Source of the DNA: Streptomyces smaragdinus
GTDB taxonomy: Bacteria > Actinomycetota > Actinomycetes > Streptomycetales > Streptomycetaceae
NCBI RefSeq assembly: GCF_009604385.1
Contig: NZ_WEGJ01000012.1
Location: 1 to 64,000, forward strand
Direction: 5' to 3'
Length of the DNA: 64,000 nucleotides
Position 1 is the first letter of the stretch. Every line of letters begins with the position of its first letter. The position numbers and the translations under genes are program-made. Shown here piece by piece: positions 52,158 through 60,071 of the stretch. The notes beneath the pieces are model-generated. The model had not been told where the DNA came from, searched no databases, and was given only the letters and a program-made list of their open reading frames with translations.

Positions 52158-53321
52158 ATGACTTCCTTCCTTCGACGTGTGGACCGGCTCTGGCGCGCGG
52201 GCCGGATGTGGCGTACGGACCACATCGGGCGCGGCGGCGTGTTCGAGCGCGCGGGTTTCCTCGGGCGCCCGGGGCCGGGGCTGTCCGTGGCCGGTGCCCT
52301 GATCGTCGTGCTGGTGCTGGTCCTGTTCGCCTGCTCCGGCGGTGAGCCGTCCGCCGACCCCGCCGACGAGGCCGGCGGGCCGGGCGCCTCGGAGGAACTG
52401 CCCCCGGTGGGGCCGCCGCACAAGAAGGACGTCGTCGACCCCGACGGCGTCTACTTCGGCGTAGCGCCCTTCCACGCCCCGGCCCGGGCCACCACGGAGG
52501 CGGTGTACCGGGCGGCGAAGGTACGGCCGCGGATCATCGAGTACTACCAGCGCTGGGACAAGCCGTTCTCCCCCGCCGACGCCCAGCTCGCCTACGACCA
52601 GGGCGCGTTGCCCCTGCTCACCTGGGAGCCCTGGGGCGGTGCGGCGGGCCGGGCGAAGGACCAGCCCCGGTACGCGCTGAAGAAGATCGCCTCCGGGGAC
52701 TTCGACCTGTACATCATCCGCGTCGCCGAGCAGATGAAACGGTTCGGCCGCCCGGTCGTGCTGCGCTTCGCGCACGAGATGAACGGCGACTGGTACCCGT
52801 GGTCCGAGCGCAACAGCGGCAACGCGCGCGGGGATTACGTCAAGGCGTACCGCCACGTCCACGACCTCTTCCGGACCACCGGGGCGACCGAGGTGATCTG
52901 GGCCTGGAGCCCGAACATCCTGCGCGGCGCCCCCGGCGTCGATCTGCGCTCCCTCTACCCCGGGGACGAGTACGTCGACTGGATCGGTCTGGACGGATAC
53001 GGTTTCGGCCATAAAACGGCGACCGAAGTGCTTCAGCCGACAACCGACGAACTGCGGAGTTTTACGCGGAAACCGATCCTGCTCACCGAGACCGGCTCCT
53101 CACCGGGCCCGCAGCAACCCGGCTGGACCGCCGACCTGTTCCGCTGGATCGAACGCACTCCGAACGTGATCGGTTTTGTATGGTTCCAGCACAGCAAAGA
53201 CGAAGGGGGGCAGTATGACTACCGATTCGACATCGATCCGGCGACAAAGTCGGCATTCCGGAAAGGTCTCGCGTCCCTCGATCTCACCCCCTGGCCCGTC
53301 ACGGACGTCAAGCCCCGCTGA
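52158..53321 (+). CDS. Membrane-anchored GH26 glycoside hydrolase (paralogue C)
   Basis: This is a 387-residue protein divergent from the GT2 operon. The ATG at 52158 (MTSFLRRVDRLWRAGRMW) follows a GGAGACAGAGAG stretch; 38 earlier open codons lack support. A hydrophobic segment (41-58) ends in FACSGG, so Cys59 could be lipidated, although Phe at -2 is unusual. The barrel keeps Glu207 (LRFAHEMNGDWYPW) and Glu311 (ILLTETG). It shares most motifs with paralogues A and B, so one ancestral gene was copied and spread over both arms of the locus. Confidence 0.87.
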   Translation: MTSFLRRVDRLWRAGRMWRTDHIGRGGVFERAGFLGRPGPGLSVAGALIVVLVLVLFACSGGEPSADPADEAGGPGASEELPPVGPPHKKDVVDPDGVYFGVAPFHAPARATTEAVYRAAKVRPRIIEYYQRWDKPFSPADAQLAYDQGALPLLTWEPWGGAAGRAKDQPRYALKKIASGDFDLYIIRVAEQMKRFGRPVVLRFAHEMNGDWYPWSERNSGNARGDYVKAYRHVHDLFRTTGATEVIWAWSPNILRGAPGVDLRSLYPGDEYVDWIGLDGYGFGHKTATEVLQPTTDELRSFTRKPILLTETGSSPGPQQPGWTADLFRWIERTPNVIGFVWFQHSKDEGGQYDYRFDIDPATKSAFRKGLASLDLTPWPVTDVKPR

Positions 53322-53363
53322 GCGCCCGTCCGGCGGCGACCCACCCCCCTCACCCCGGAAGGA

Positions 53364-54305
53364 ATGGCTCACCAGGGCATGAGTACGCCACAGCAACCCC
53401 AGGACCCCCGCATACCGGTCCCGCCGGCGACCGGCGCGGGCACCCCGCCCGTACCCCCGCGGACGGTGGTCCCCACCGTCATCACGCCGTCCGACGGCCC
53501 GCCCGTGAGCGGCGCGTCGATCCCCCCGTCGGTCCCGCAGCCGCCGCCCCCCGCGTACCGGGAGCCCCAGCCGTACCAGCCGGCGCAGGGCGAGCCCGAC
53601 TGGTCGGCGATGGCCGACGAGTACAACGCCTCGCAGAAGCGCCGGAAGTGGGTGCTGATCTCGCTGACGGCCGTCGCCGTCCTGGCGATCGCCGCGGGCG
53701 CGATCTTCTTCCTCCCCGGGTCGGACAAGGACGACGAGGCCAAGAAGGACGACCCGGTGACCCAGGAGCCGAAGGAGGATCCGACCTCCGGCCCCGAGCC
53801 CACCACGTCGAAGTCCGGCAAGCCCGCCCCGGCCGCCACCATGCTGGGCAAGGACCTCTTCACCGCCAAGACCCTCCCGGCGAACGGCAAGACGTACGAC
53901 CGGCTGGCCGTCTCGCACTCGGACCCCTGCTGGAAGGGCACGCGCAACGGGCTCGGCCCGCTGCTGAACAAGAACAAGTGCCGCCAGGTCCTCACCGCGA
54001 CCTACGCCTCCGGCGACCACGCGGTCACCGTCGGCGTCGCGGTCTTCGACAACGCCGCCGAGGCCGCGGCCGTGGCAACGAACTTCACCGGCCAGCTCCG
54101 CCCCCTCGCCAAGAACGGCAAGCCCGGCCACTGCGCCGACGAGAAGGTCCCGTGCGCCGTCACCAAGGCCGCCCACGGGCTGTACGTGTACACGACGATC
54201 GCCGGCCCCACCTCGGGCAAGGCCGGGGACAAGGACCCCGACTCGGTGGCCGCGGGCAACGCGGTCGCCGCGTACGCGCTGTCACGGCTGCTGGCCATGG
54301 AGTGA
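53364..54305 (+). CDS. Proline-rich single-pass membrane protein, unknown
   Basis: A 313-residue protein I do not recognise. Residues 1-75 are Pro-rich (VPPATGAGTPPVPPRTVVP) and cytoplasmic. A membrane helix follows KRRKW (about 95-115), then a charged Thr/Pro/Lys linker and an extracellular domain with four Cys (DPCW, NKCRQV, GHCADE, VPCAV), probably two disulfides. The start could be 53364 (GGAAGGA directly before it) or the ATG at 53379, which is better spaced. It lies 42 bases after the GH26 gene on the same strand and may be cotranscribed. Confidence 0.65.
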   Translation: MAHQGMSTPQQPQDPRIPVPPATGAGTPPVPPRTVVPTVITPSDGPPVSGASIPPSVPQPPPPAYREPQPYQPAQGEPDWSAMADEYNASQKRRKWVLISLTAVAVLAIAAGAIFFLPGSDKDDEAKKDDPVTQEPKEDPTSGPEPTTSKSGKPAPAATMLGKDLFTAKTLPANGKTYDRLAVSHSDPCWKGTRNGLGPLLNKNKCRQVLTATYASGDHAVTVGVAVFDNAAEAAAVATNFTGQLRPLAKNGKPGHCADEKVPCAVTKAAHGLYVYTTIAGPTSGKAGDKDPDSVAAGNAVAAYALSRLLAME

Positions 54306-54432
54306 TCCGGCGCCGACGCGGGCCGCTCTGTTTCCGCGGCCCGCGTCAGCACACGCCGTCTCAAACGACCCCGTTCGGGGGTATCCGGGGACCGGCTACC
54401 ACCGCGGCGGCTTCGTACGGCAAGATCCTGGG

Positions 54433-55461
54433 ATGGAGAGCGACACCACCCGCCGGGACGTCCGGCTGCTGCCCAAGGCCCATCTGCATCTGCATTTCAC
54501 CGGCTCCATGCGGACCGGCACCCTGCTGGAGCTCGCCGACAAGTACGGCGTTCATCTGCCGGAGGCCCTGAGCAGCGGTGAGCCGCCGAGGCTGCGGGCG
54601 ACGGACGAGCGGGGCTGGTTCCGGTTCCAGCGGCTGTACGACATCGCCCGGTCCTGTCTGCGTTCCCCCGAGGACATCCGGCGGCTGGTGCTCGAGGCCG
54701 CCGAGGAGGAGGTGCGGGACGGCTCCGGGTGGCTGGAGATCCAGGTCGACCCCACCTCGTACGCCCCCCGGCTGGGCGGGCTGATCCCGGCCATCGAGAT
54801 CATCCTGGACGCCGTGGAGACCGCCTCCCGCGACACCGGCGTCGGCATCCGGGTGCTCATCGCGGCGAACCGCATGAAGCACCCCCTCGACGCCCGCACC
54901 CTGGCCCGGCTCGCCGTCCGGTACGTCGACCGGGGCGTCGTCGGCTTCGGGCTGTCGAACGACGAGCGCCGCGGCCTCGCCCGCGACTTCGACCGCGCCT
55001 TCCACATCGCGCGCGAGGGCGGCCTCTTCGCCGCCCCCCACGGCGGCGAGCTGACGGGCCCGGCCTCCGTCCGGGACTGCCTGGACGACCTGCGGGCCAA
55101 GCGCGTCGGCCACGGCATCCGCGCCGCCGAGTCCCCGGCCCTGCTGCGGCGGCTCGCCCAGGAGGGCGTGACCTGCGAGGTGTGCCCGGCGTCGAACGTG
55201 GCGCTGGGGGTGTACGAGAAGCCCGCGGACGTACCCCTGCGGGTGCTGTGGGACGCGGGCGTGCCGATGGCGCTGAGCGCGGACGACCCGCTGCTGTTCG
55301 GGTCGCGGCTGGCGGCGCAGTACGCGTTCGCCCGGGAGCACCACGGGTTCACCGACGAGGAGCTGGCGGAGCTGGCCCGGCAGTCGGTACGGGCGTCGGT
55401 GGCGCCGGATGCCGTACGGGAGCGGCTGCTGGCGGGGATCGACGGCTGGCTTACAGCCTGA
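54433..55461 (+). CDS. add: Adenosine deaminase family protein
   Basis: The 342-residue amidohydrolase probably turns adenosine into inosine in purine salvage. Zinc ligands and catalytic motifs are in order: KAHLHLHFTGSMR (two His), APHGGELTGP (His, Glu), RVGHGIRAA (His) and ALSADDPLLF (Asp). The substrate-recognition part differs somewhat from classical Add, so adenine or a modified nucleoside is possible. It overlaps murB tail to tail by 11 bases, a conserved pairing in Streptomyces. Confidence 0.9.
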   Translation: MESDTTRRDVRLLPKAHLHLHFTGSMRTGTLLELADKYGVHLPEALSSGEPPRLRATDERGWFRFQRLYDIARSCLRSPEDIRRLVLEAAEEEVRDGSGWLEIQVDPTSYAPRLGGLIPAIEIILDAVETASRDTGVGIRVLIAANRMKHPLDARTLARLAVRYVDRGVVGFGLSNDERRGLARDFDRAFHIAREGGLFAAPHGGELTGPASVRDCLDDLRAKRVGHGIRAAESPALLRRLAQEGVTCEVCPASNVALGVYEKPADVPLRVLWDAGVPMALSADDPLLFGSRLAAQYAFAREHHGFTDEELAELARQSVRASVAPDAVRERLLAGIDGWLTA

Positions 55462-56506
55462 CGCCGACGGTCACCGGCTCGTTGACCAGGGTCACGCCGA
55501 AGGCCTCGCGGACGCCGTCCTGGACCTCGCGGGCCAGGGTCAGGAGGTCCTGGGTGGTCGCCGCGCCGCGGTTGGTGAGGGCCAGGGTGTGCTTGGTGGA
55601 GATACGGGCGGGGCCGGTGCCGTAGCCCTTGGTGAAGCCCGCGCGGTCGATCAGCCAGGCGGCGGACGTCTTCGTCAGGCCCTCCCCCGCCGGGAACGCG
55701 GGCGGGACGGCGTCGGGGCCGAGGTGGTCGGCGGCGCGCTTCACGAAGTCCGCGAAGGCGGCCTCGTCCAGGATCGGGTTGGTGAAGAAGGACCCCGCCG
55801 ACCACGTGTCGTGATCCTCCGGGTCCAGCACCATGCCCTTGCCCGCGCGGAGCTTCAGCACGGTCTCGCGGGCGGCCTCCACCGGCACCCGCTCCCCGGC
55901 CGGCACGCCCAGGACGCGGGCGGTCTCCGCGTACCGGATCGGCGCCGACATCCCGCCGGCGTCCTCGAGCCGGAAGCGGACGCGCAGCACGACGTACCGC
56001 TCCGGGTCCGCCTTGAAGCGGCTGTGGCGGTACGAGAAGCCGCACGCCTCGTTCGGCAGGGTCACCGTCTCGCCGGTGCGGCGGTCGTACGCCACGACCT
56101 CCGTGATCGTCTCGGCGACCTCCTGCCCGTACGCGCCCACGTTCTGGATGGGCGTCGCCCCGGCGCTGCCCGGGATGCCGGCCAGGCACTCCACGCCCGC
56201 CAGCCCCGCCTCCACGGTCCGGGCCACGGCGTCCGACCAGACCTCGCCGGCGGCCAGCTCCAGGGCGGTGCCGTCGAGGGTGACGCCGCGGGTGGCGATG
56301 CGCAGGGCGGTGCCGCGGAAGCCGGTGTCGGCGATGACCAGGTTCGACCCGCCGCCGACGATCAGCAGGGGCGTGCCCTCGCGGTCGGCTTCCCGCACCG
56401 CCGTGACGACCTCGGCGTCGGTGGTCGCCGTGACGAGGCGGTCGGCGGGGCCGCCGAGGCGGAAGGTGGTCAGCGGGGCGAGGGGGGCGTCGTGGGTTAC
56501 CTGCAC
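55451..56506 (-). CDS. murB: UDP-N-acetylenolpyruvoylglucosamine reductase
   Basis: MurB reduces UDP-GlcNAc-enolpyruvate to UDP-MurNAc with FAD and NADPH, the second step of peptidoglycan synthesis. The 351-residue product is read from GTG at 56506 (MQVTHDAPLAPLTTFRLGG). FAD-binding motifs GGGSNLVI and GIPGSAGATPIQNVGAYGQEV are present, the proton-donor Ser is in WSAGSFFTNP, and the C-terminal Glu is near VNEPVTVG. The ribosome site is weak; the long frame upstream belongs to the shadow of the next gene. Confidence 0.95.
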   Translation of the reverse strand: MQVTHDAPLAPLTTFRLGGPADRLVTATTDAEVVTAVREADREGTPLLIVGGGSNLVIADTGFRGTALRIATRGVTLDGTALELAAGEVWSDAVARTVEAGLAGVECLAGIPGSAGATPIQNVGAYGQEVAETITEVVAYDRRTGETVTLPNEACGFSYRHSRFKADPERYVVLRVRFRLEDAGGMSAPIRYAETARVLGVPAGERVPVEAARETVLKLRAGKGMVLDPEDHDTWSAGSFFTNPILDEAAFADFVKRAADHLGPDAVPPAFPAGEGLTKTSAAWLIDRAGFTKGYGTGPARISTKHTLALTNRGAATTQDLLTLAREVQDGVREAFGVTLVNEPVTVGVRL

Positions 56507-56529
56507 GGGGTCCAGCGTACGGGGCCCGG

Positions 56530-57141
56530 TCAGTGGCCCGAGGGGGCGAGGGCCAGCAGGACGCCGAGGGTGACGAGGAGGGAGCCGATGGCGCGGTTGA
56601 GGACGCGCTGGGCGGCGAGCATGCGGGCGCGGAGGCGGTCGCTGGAGAAGAAGAGGGCGGCGGCGCTGAACCAGGCCCAGTGTGCGAACGACATGAACCC
56701 GCCGTAGCCGAGCTGCTGGGCCAGCGGTGTGGAGGCGTCGACGACCTGAGTGTAGGTGCTGACGACGAAGAGGGTGGTCTTGGGGTTCAGCACGTTGGTG
56801 AGGAACCCGGTGCGCAGGGCCGACCCGCGGGTCTTCTCCTCGGTCAGGTCGACCTCGAGGCGAGTGCGGGTGAGGAAGGTCTGGACGCCGATCCAGATGA
56901 GGTACGCGGCGCCGACCAGCTTGATCGCCGTGAAGAGCTCGGGCGTCTCGGCGATCAGCAGTCCGACGCCGAGCATCGTGTACGCGACGTGCACGCACAC
57001 CCCGGCCGCGATGCCGACGGCGGCGAGAAGGCCGGCGGTGCGCCCGTACAGATAGCTGCTCCGTACGACCATGGCGAAGTCCGCGCCCGGGCTGATGACG
57101 GCCAGGACGGTGATCGCGGCGACGGCGAGGACTTCGGTCAC
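56530..57141 (-). CDS. LysE/RhtB family amino-acid exporter
   Basis: This 203-residue membrane protein has about six hydrophobic helices. The family signature near the N-terminus (AVISPGADFAMVVRSSYLYG) and the FLTNVLNPKTTLFVVSTY region are clear. Such proteins export amino acids or small solutes with the proton gradient; the substrate cannot be inferred. It lies 23 bases upstream of murB on the same strand and could be cotranscribed. Confidence 0.88.
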   Translation of the reverse strand: MTEVLAVAAITVLAVISPGADFAMVVRSSYLYGRTAGLLAAVGIAAGVCVHVAYTMLGVGLLIAETPELFTAIKLVGAAYLIWIGVQTFLTRTRLEVDLTEEKTRGSALRTGFLTNVLNPKTTLFVVSTYTQVVDASTPLAQQLGYGGFMSFAHWAWFSAAALFFSSDRLRARMLAAQRVLNRAIGSLLVTLGVLLALAPSGH

Positions 57142-57220
57142 CCGGGGATAGTGCCTGGCCGGACGGGGCCGATCAAGGCCGGGGGCGCCGCACCGGGTCC
57201 GCGGCGGGCGCCCCCTCGGC

Positions 57221-57709
57221 TCACCGGTAGTTGACGAACTGGACGGCGAAGTCCAGGTCCTGCCCCTTGATCAGCTGGATGACGTCCTGCAGCGCATCGC
57301 GGCTCTTGGAGCTGACCCGCAGCTCCTCCCCCTGCACCTGCGCCTTGATGCCCTTGGGGCCCTCGTCGCGGATGATCTTCGACAGCTTCTTGGCGTCGTC
57401 CTGGGAGATGCCCTCCTTGAGGGAGGAGAACAGCTTGTACTCCTTGCCGGACGCCTGCGGCTCCCCGCTGTCCAGGGCCTTCAGCGAAATCCCCCGCTTG
57501 ACGAGCTTCGTCTGGAACACGTCCAGCACCGCGTTCGCCCGCTCCTCGGAGTTCGCCCGGATCTCGATCTTCTCCCCGGACCAGGCGATGGAGGCGCCCA
57601 CGCCCTTGAAGTCGTAGCGCTGGGAGATCTCCTTGGCGGCCTGGTTGAGCGCGTTGTCGACCTCCTGCCGCTCGACCTTCGAGACGATGTCGAAACTGGA
57701 GTCGGCCAT
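57221..57709 (-). CDS. YajQ family nucleotide-binding protein
   Basis: The 162-residue protein (MADSSFDIVSKVERQEVDNA) has the two-lobed YajQ (DUF520) fold; conserved phrases include EISQRYDFKG and VRVSSKSRD-like EELRVSSKSRDALQ. Homologues bind nucleotides, in Xanthomonas cyclic di-GMP, but the role in actinobacteria is unknown. The ATG at 57709 is chosen because 34 earlier codons run into the intergenic region. It lies beside tRNA-Tyr, transcribed away from it. Confidence 0.92.
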   Translation of the reverse strand: MADSSFDIVSKVERQEVDNALNQAAKEISQRYDFKGVGASIAWSGEKIEIRANSEERANAVLDVFQTKLVKRGISLKALDSGEPQASGKEYKLFSSLKEGISQDDAKKLSKIIRDEGPKGIKAQVQGEELRVSSKSRDALQDVIQLIKGQDLDFAVQFVNYR

Positions 57710-57907
57710 GATCCCTGGCTCCCTGTACGTAGATGGTCGGACAGTCCTGCGGCCCGTCACCGGGCCGTCGCCCCAGCCTAGCCACCCGAACCGTGATCCA
57801 TTCGCGAACAACCGAGTGGCGGACCACCCCCGTGGATCGGGTATGGTTTACGACGTCGCCAAGGAGCAGCGGGACCCCTCGCGGGCCTCTTGGAGGGACA
57901 AACACCA

Positions 57908-57989
57908 GGCGGTGTGCCCGAGCGGCCAAAGGGAGCAGACTGTAAATCTGCCGGCTTCGCCTTCCCAGGTTCGAATCCTGGCGCCGCCA
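57908..57989 (+). tRNA. tRNA-Tyr (GTA anticodon)
   Basis: An 82-base type II tRNA with acceptor GGCGGTG/CGCCGCC, anticodon loop ACTGTAAATCT (GTA), a long variable arm (CCGGCTTCGCCTTCC), T-arm CCAGGTTCGAATCCTGG and discriminator A. CCA is not encoded. tRNA-Tyr is a known integration site for some Streptomyces elements, but no integrase or repeated 3' end was found here. Confidence 0.95.
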
Positions 57990-57996
57990 CACTCCG

Positions 57997-58042
57997 GAAG
58001 ACCCCTTCTGAACTGCGGGAACGCGGTTCGGGAGGGGTCTTC
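57997..58042 (+). terminator. Terminator after tRNA-Tyr
   Basis: A perfect 10-bp outer stem (GAAGACCCCT with AGGGGTCTTC) with an inner GAAC/GTTC and GCG/CGC pairing starts eight bases after the tRNA. It may also end the convergent DUF4253 gene. Confidence 0.75.
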
Positions 58043-58056
58043 TGCATGTCGAACGG

Positions 58057-58875
58057 TCAGTCCCACCAGAAGCTCCACCCCGGGTTGTCGATGAGCCATT
58101 CGGCGTAGCCGGCATGCGTGAAGCGCGGATTCTGGTCGATGGTGTCGGGGCACAGCAGGTAGTGCTCCAGCGCAAGCAGTTGGGCCTGTTCGAGGCTGGT
58201 GGGCGGCGCGGCAACGGAGACATAGAGGTGGGCGGGCGCCATCCCCACCACACGTGCCCCGAAGCGGTCCTCCCACGAGCGCAGGACGGCCGAGAGCTGC
58301 CGGGAACCCGTGTGGTTGGTCATCCCCAGCCAGCCGATGGCTTCGGGTATGTCCGCGCTGCGCTCGGCCGGTACGAGGGCGACGTAACGGGCCAGCTCAC
58401 CTTCCGCGAGCGCCTCCGCCACTTCGCCGGCGATACGGTCCGGATCCTCTCCGGACGCGGAGGCGGGCGCCGGCCCGGGCCACTCGTCGAAAGGCGGGCC
58501 AGGGTCGTCCGGCCACGGTTCGACCCCATCCGGTACGGGCACCTCCTCCCCGCCGCTCGCCCATTCGGCCCGCTGATTCCGGTCCCGCTGCCATTCCTCC
58601 CGGAGGTACTGGACCGGATCGATCGCCATCGGTTCGCGCGGCTGCAAACTGTCGTCCGCGTACAGGAGCAGTACGGGGTGGAGGCCCGTATCCCGCCGCA
58701 TGGCGTGCAGGCGCTGCCACCACAAGCCGGCGTCGGGCAGGGATCTGCTGCTGATCCACATCACCGGGACAGGCGAGGCACCGAACCGCTGCATCTGCTC
58801 GGAGGGACCGAGCAGGCGGCCCTCGGGCAGGTCGCCGGGCAGACGGCCGAACTGTTCATGAGCACGCTCAGTCAT
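58057..58875 (-). CDS. DUF4253 domain protein
   Basis: This is a 272-residue cytoplasmic protein with no signal or membrane helix. The C-terminal 110 residues (SWEDRFGARVVGMAPAHLYV, VAAPPTSLEQAQLLALEHYL, CPDTIDQN) match the DUF4253 family, common in actinobacteria and of unknown function. The N-terminal half (PVPVMWISSRSLPDAGLWW; LHPVLLLYADD) resembles the usual partner region of that family. It lies between two terminators and so is probably transcribed alone. Confidence 0.8.
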   Translation of the reverse strand: MTERAHEQFGRLPGDLPEGRLLGPSEQMQRFGASPVPVMWISSRSLPDAGLWWQRLHAMRRDTGLHPVLLLYADDSLQPREPMAIDPVQYLREEWQRDRNQRAEWASGGEEVPVPDGVEPWPDDPGPPFDEWPGPAPASASGEDPDRIAGEVAEALAEGELARYVALVPAERSADIPEAIGWLGMTNHTGSRQLSAVLRSWEDRFGARVVGMAPAHLYVSVAAPPTSLEQAQLLALEHYLLCPDTIDQNPRFTHAGYAEWLIDNPGWSFWWD

Positions 58876-58910
58876 GCGCGGAGACTACTGCCGCCCTCCG
58901 ACAACAGACG

Positions 58911-58950
58911 GAGGGCCCGTCACCGGCGGATGCGCCAATGACGGGCCCTC
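58911..58950 (-). terminator. Terminator after the three-repeat secreted protein gene
   Basis: A perfect 12-bp stem (GAGGGCCCGTCA with TGACGGGCCCTC, 16-base loop) begins 22 bases after the stop at 58972. Confidence 0.8.
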
Positions 58951-58971
58951 GTCAGGCGCCTCTGGCCGAGG

Positions 58972-59643
58972 TCAGAGGGTGCCGATCTTCCAGGAGCCCG
59001 TGCCGACGCCTCGGTCGGAGTAGTAGCTGGTGGAGACCGCGAGCTTCGCGCCGGGGCGGGTTTCGTAGCCGTTGGTGTCGAGGAAGCCGCCCTGGGCGCT
59101 GCGGTAGTCGTTGAGCAGGTTCACCGTGTCGTCGATGCGGACCTTGCCGTCCCGGGGGCTGGAGGTCTTGTCGAGGACGTGCCACTTGACGGTGGAGCCC
59201 GCGATGCGGGTGGCGGACTTGGTGGTGGAGACGTTCAGCCGGGCGCCGGCCCGGGTCGAGCGGCCGTTGGTGTCGAGGTAGCCGCCGTGGCCGTGGTCCC
59301 ACTGGTTGACCAGGTAGACGATGTCACCGCTGACCACCGGAGCGCCGTTGTTCTTGCCGGTGGCCGAGAGCACCTTCCAGCTGCCGGTGCCTGGGCCCCG
59401 GGTGGGCGTGTTCGCGGTGGAGACGGCGAGGTAGGCGCCGGGCTGCTGGGAGTAGCCGTTGCTGTCGAGGTAGCCGCCGTCGGAGTTCCACAGGTTGTGC
59501 AGCGTGATGGTGGTGCCGTAGGTGAGGACGGCGCCCTGCGGCGCGGCCTCGGCGGCCGACTGCGGGACGGCGGTGGCGGTCGCGGTGGCAGCGAGGGCCG
59601 CTGCGGTCACGACTACGGCGGACAGGGTGGTTTTGGTGCGCAT
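58972..59643 (-). CDS. Secreted three-repeat protein, beta-trefoil-like
   Basis: This is a 223-residue exported protein. The ATG at 59643 (MRTKTTLSAVVVTAAALAAT) follows AAGGAGA; 14 earlier codons are rejected. After a signal peptide (about 1-35) come three repeats of 55-65 residues, each with GGYLDSNG/GGYLDTNG/GGFLDTNG, PGAYLAVST/AGARLNVST/PGAKLAVST and TGSWKV-like elements. Three-fold repetition of this kind suggests a beta-trefoil of lectin or MIR type, so carbohydrate binding is plausible. No enzymatic residues were recognised. Confidence 0.75.
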   Translation of the reverse strand: MRTKTTLSAVVVTAAALAATATATAVPQSAAEAAPQGAVLTYGTTITLHNLWNSDGGYLDSNGYSQQPGAYLAVSTANTPTRGPGTGSWKVLSATGKNNGAPVVSGDIVYLVNQWDHGHGGYLDTNGRSTRAGARLNVSTTKSATRIAGSTVKWHVLDKTSSPRDGKVRIDDTVNLLNDYRSAQGGFLDTNGYETRPGAKLAVSTSYYSDRGVGTGSWKIGTL

Positions 59644-60071
59644 GGGTCTCCTTGGCGTTGACGTCCGAACGGACATCAAGACCATAACGACCTAAGTGAC
59701 TTATGTGGGGCAGGGCATGGTTATTCACTCGTTTTACGGAAATTCGCGGAACGGCCCAGCTGGTTGTACGAGATAGCCAGCGCACGCCCGCCGTCACCGA
59801 CCGGGCACTCGGACCACGAACCACAATCAGCCACCGGCAACACCTCAAAAGCACAGCTCGCCGCTCCACCCTCGCCGTCGCACACGACCGCGCAGCAGCC
59901 GGAACCCCGGCCGCATGATGGGGGCCGGCCGTCACCGGCGCGTTTCAGGGACCGCTCGACGGTCCCTGACATGCCGCCCCGTCCCGAACAGTTCGACGAC
60001 CTCGGTTACGCGCCCTTCCGGACGAAAACCGCCTCGCGCAGGTCACCGCAGGAAGGGCACCGCATCACGCG
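59644..60071. other. Intergenic region between the secreted protein and GntR genes
   Basis: The 428 bases contain a terminator for the GntR gene (59945-59969) and, nearest the secreted-protein gene, an A/T-richer stretch (59680-59740) that probably holds its promoter. A minus-strand frame of 83 codons (59721-59972) has several Cys, but its ATG falls inside the terminator stem and no ribosome site precedes it. I do not call it a gene. Confidence 0.5.
59945..59969 (-). terminator. Terminator after the GntR gene
   Basis: A perfect 10-bp stem TCAGGGACCG, loop of five, CGGTCCCTGA. It lies 103 bases after the stop at 60072. Confidence 0.65.

Noticed and set aside
59721..59972. Minus-strand open frame of 83 codons with several Cys
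   Set aside because: Its ATG lies inside a perfect terminator stem (59945-59969), there is no ribosome site, and no family resemblance was seen.
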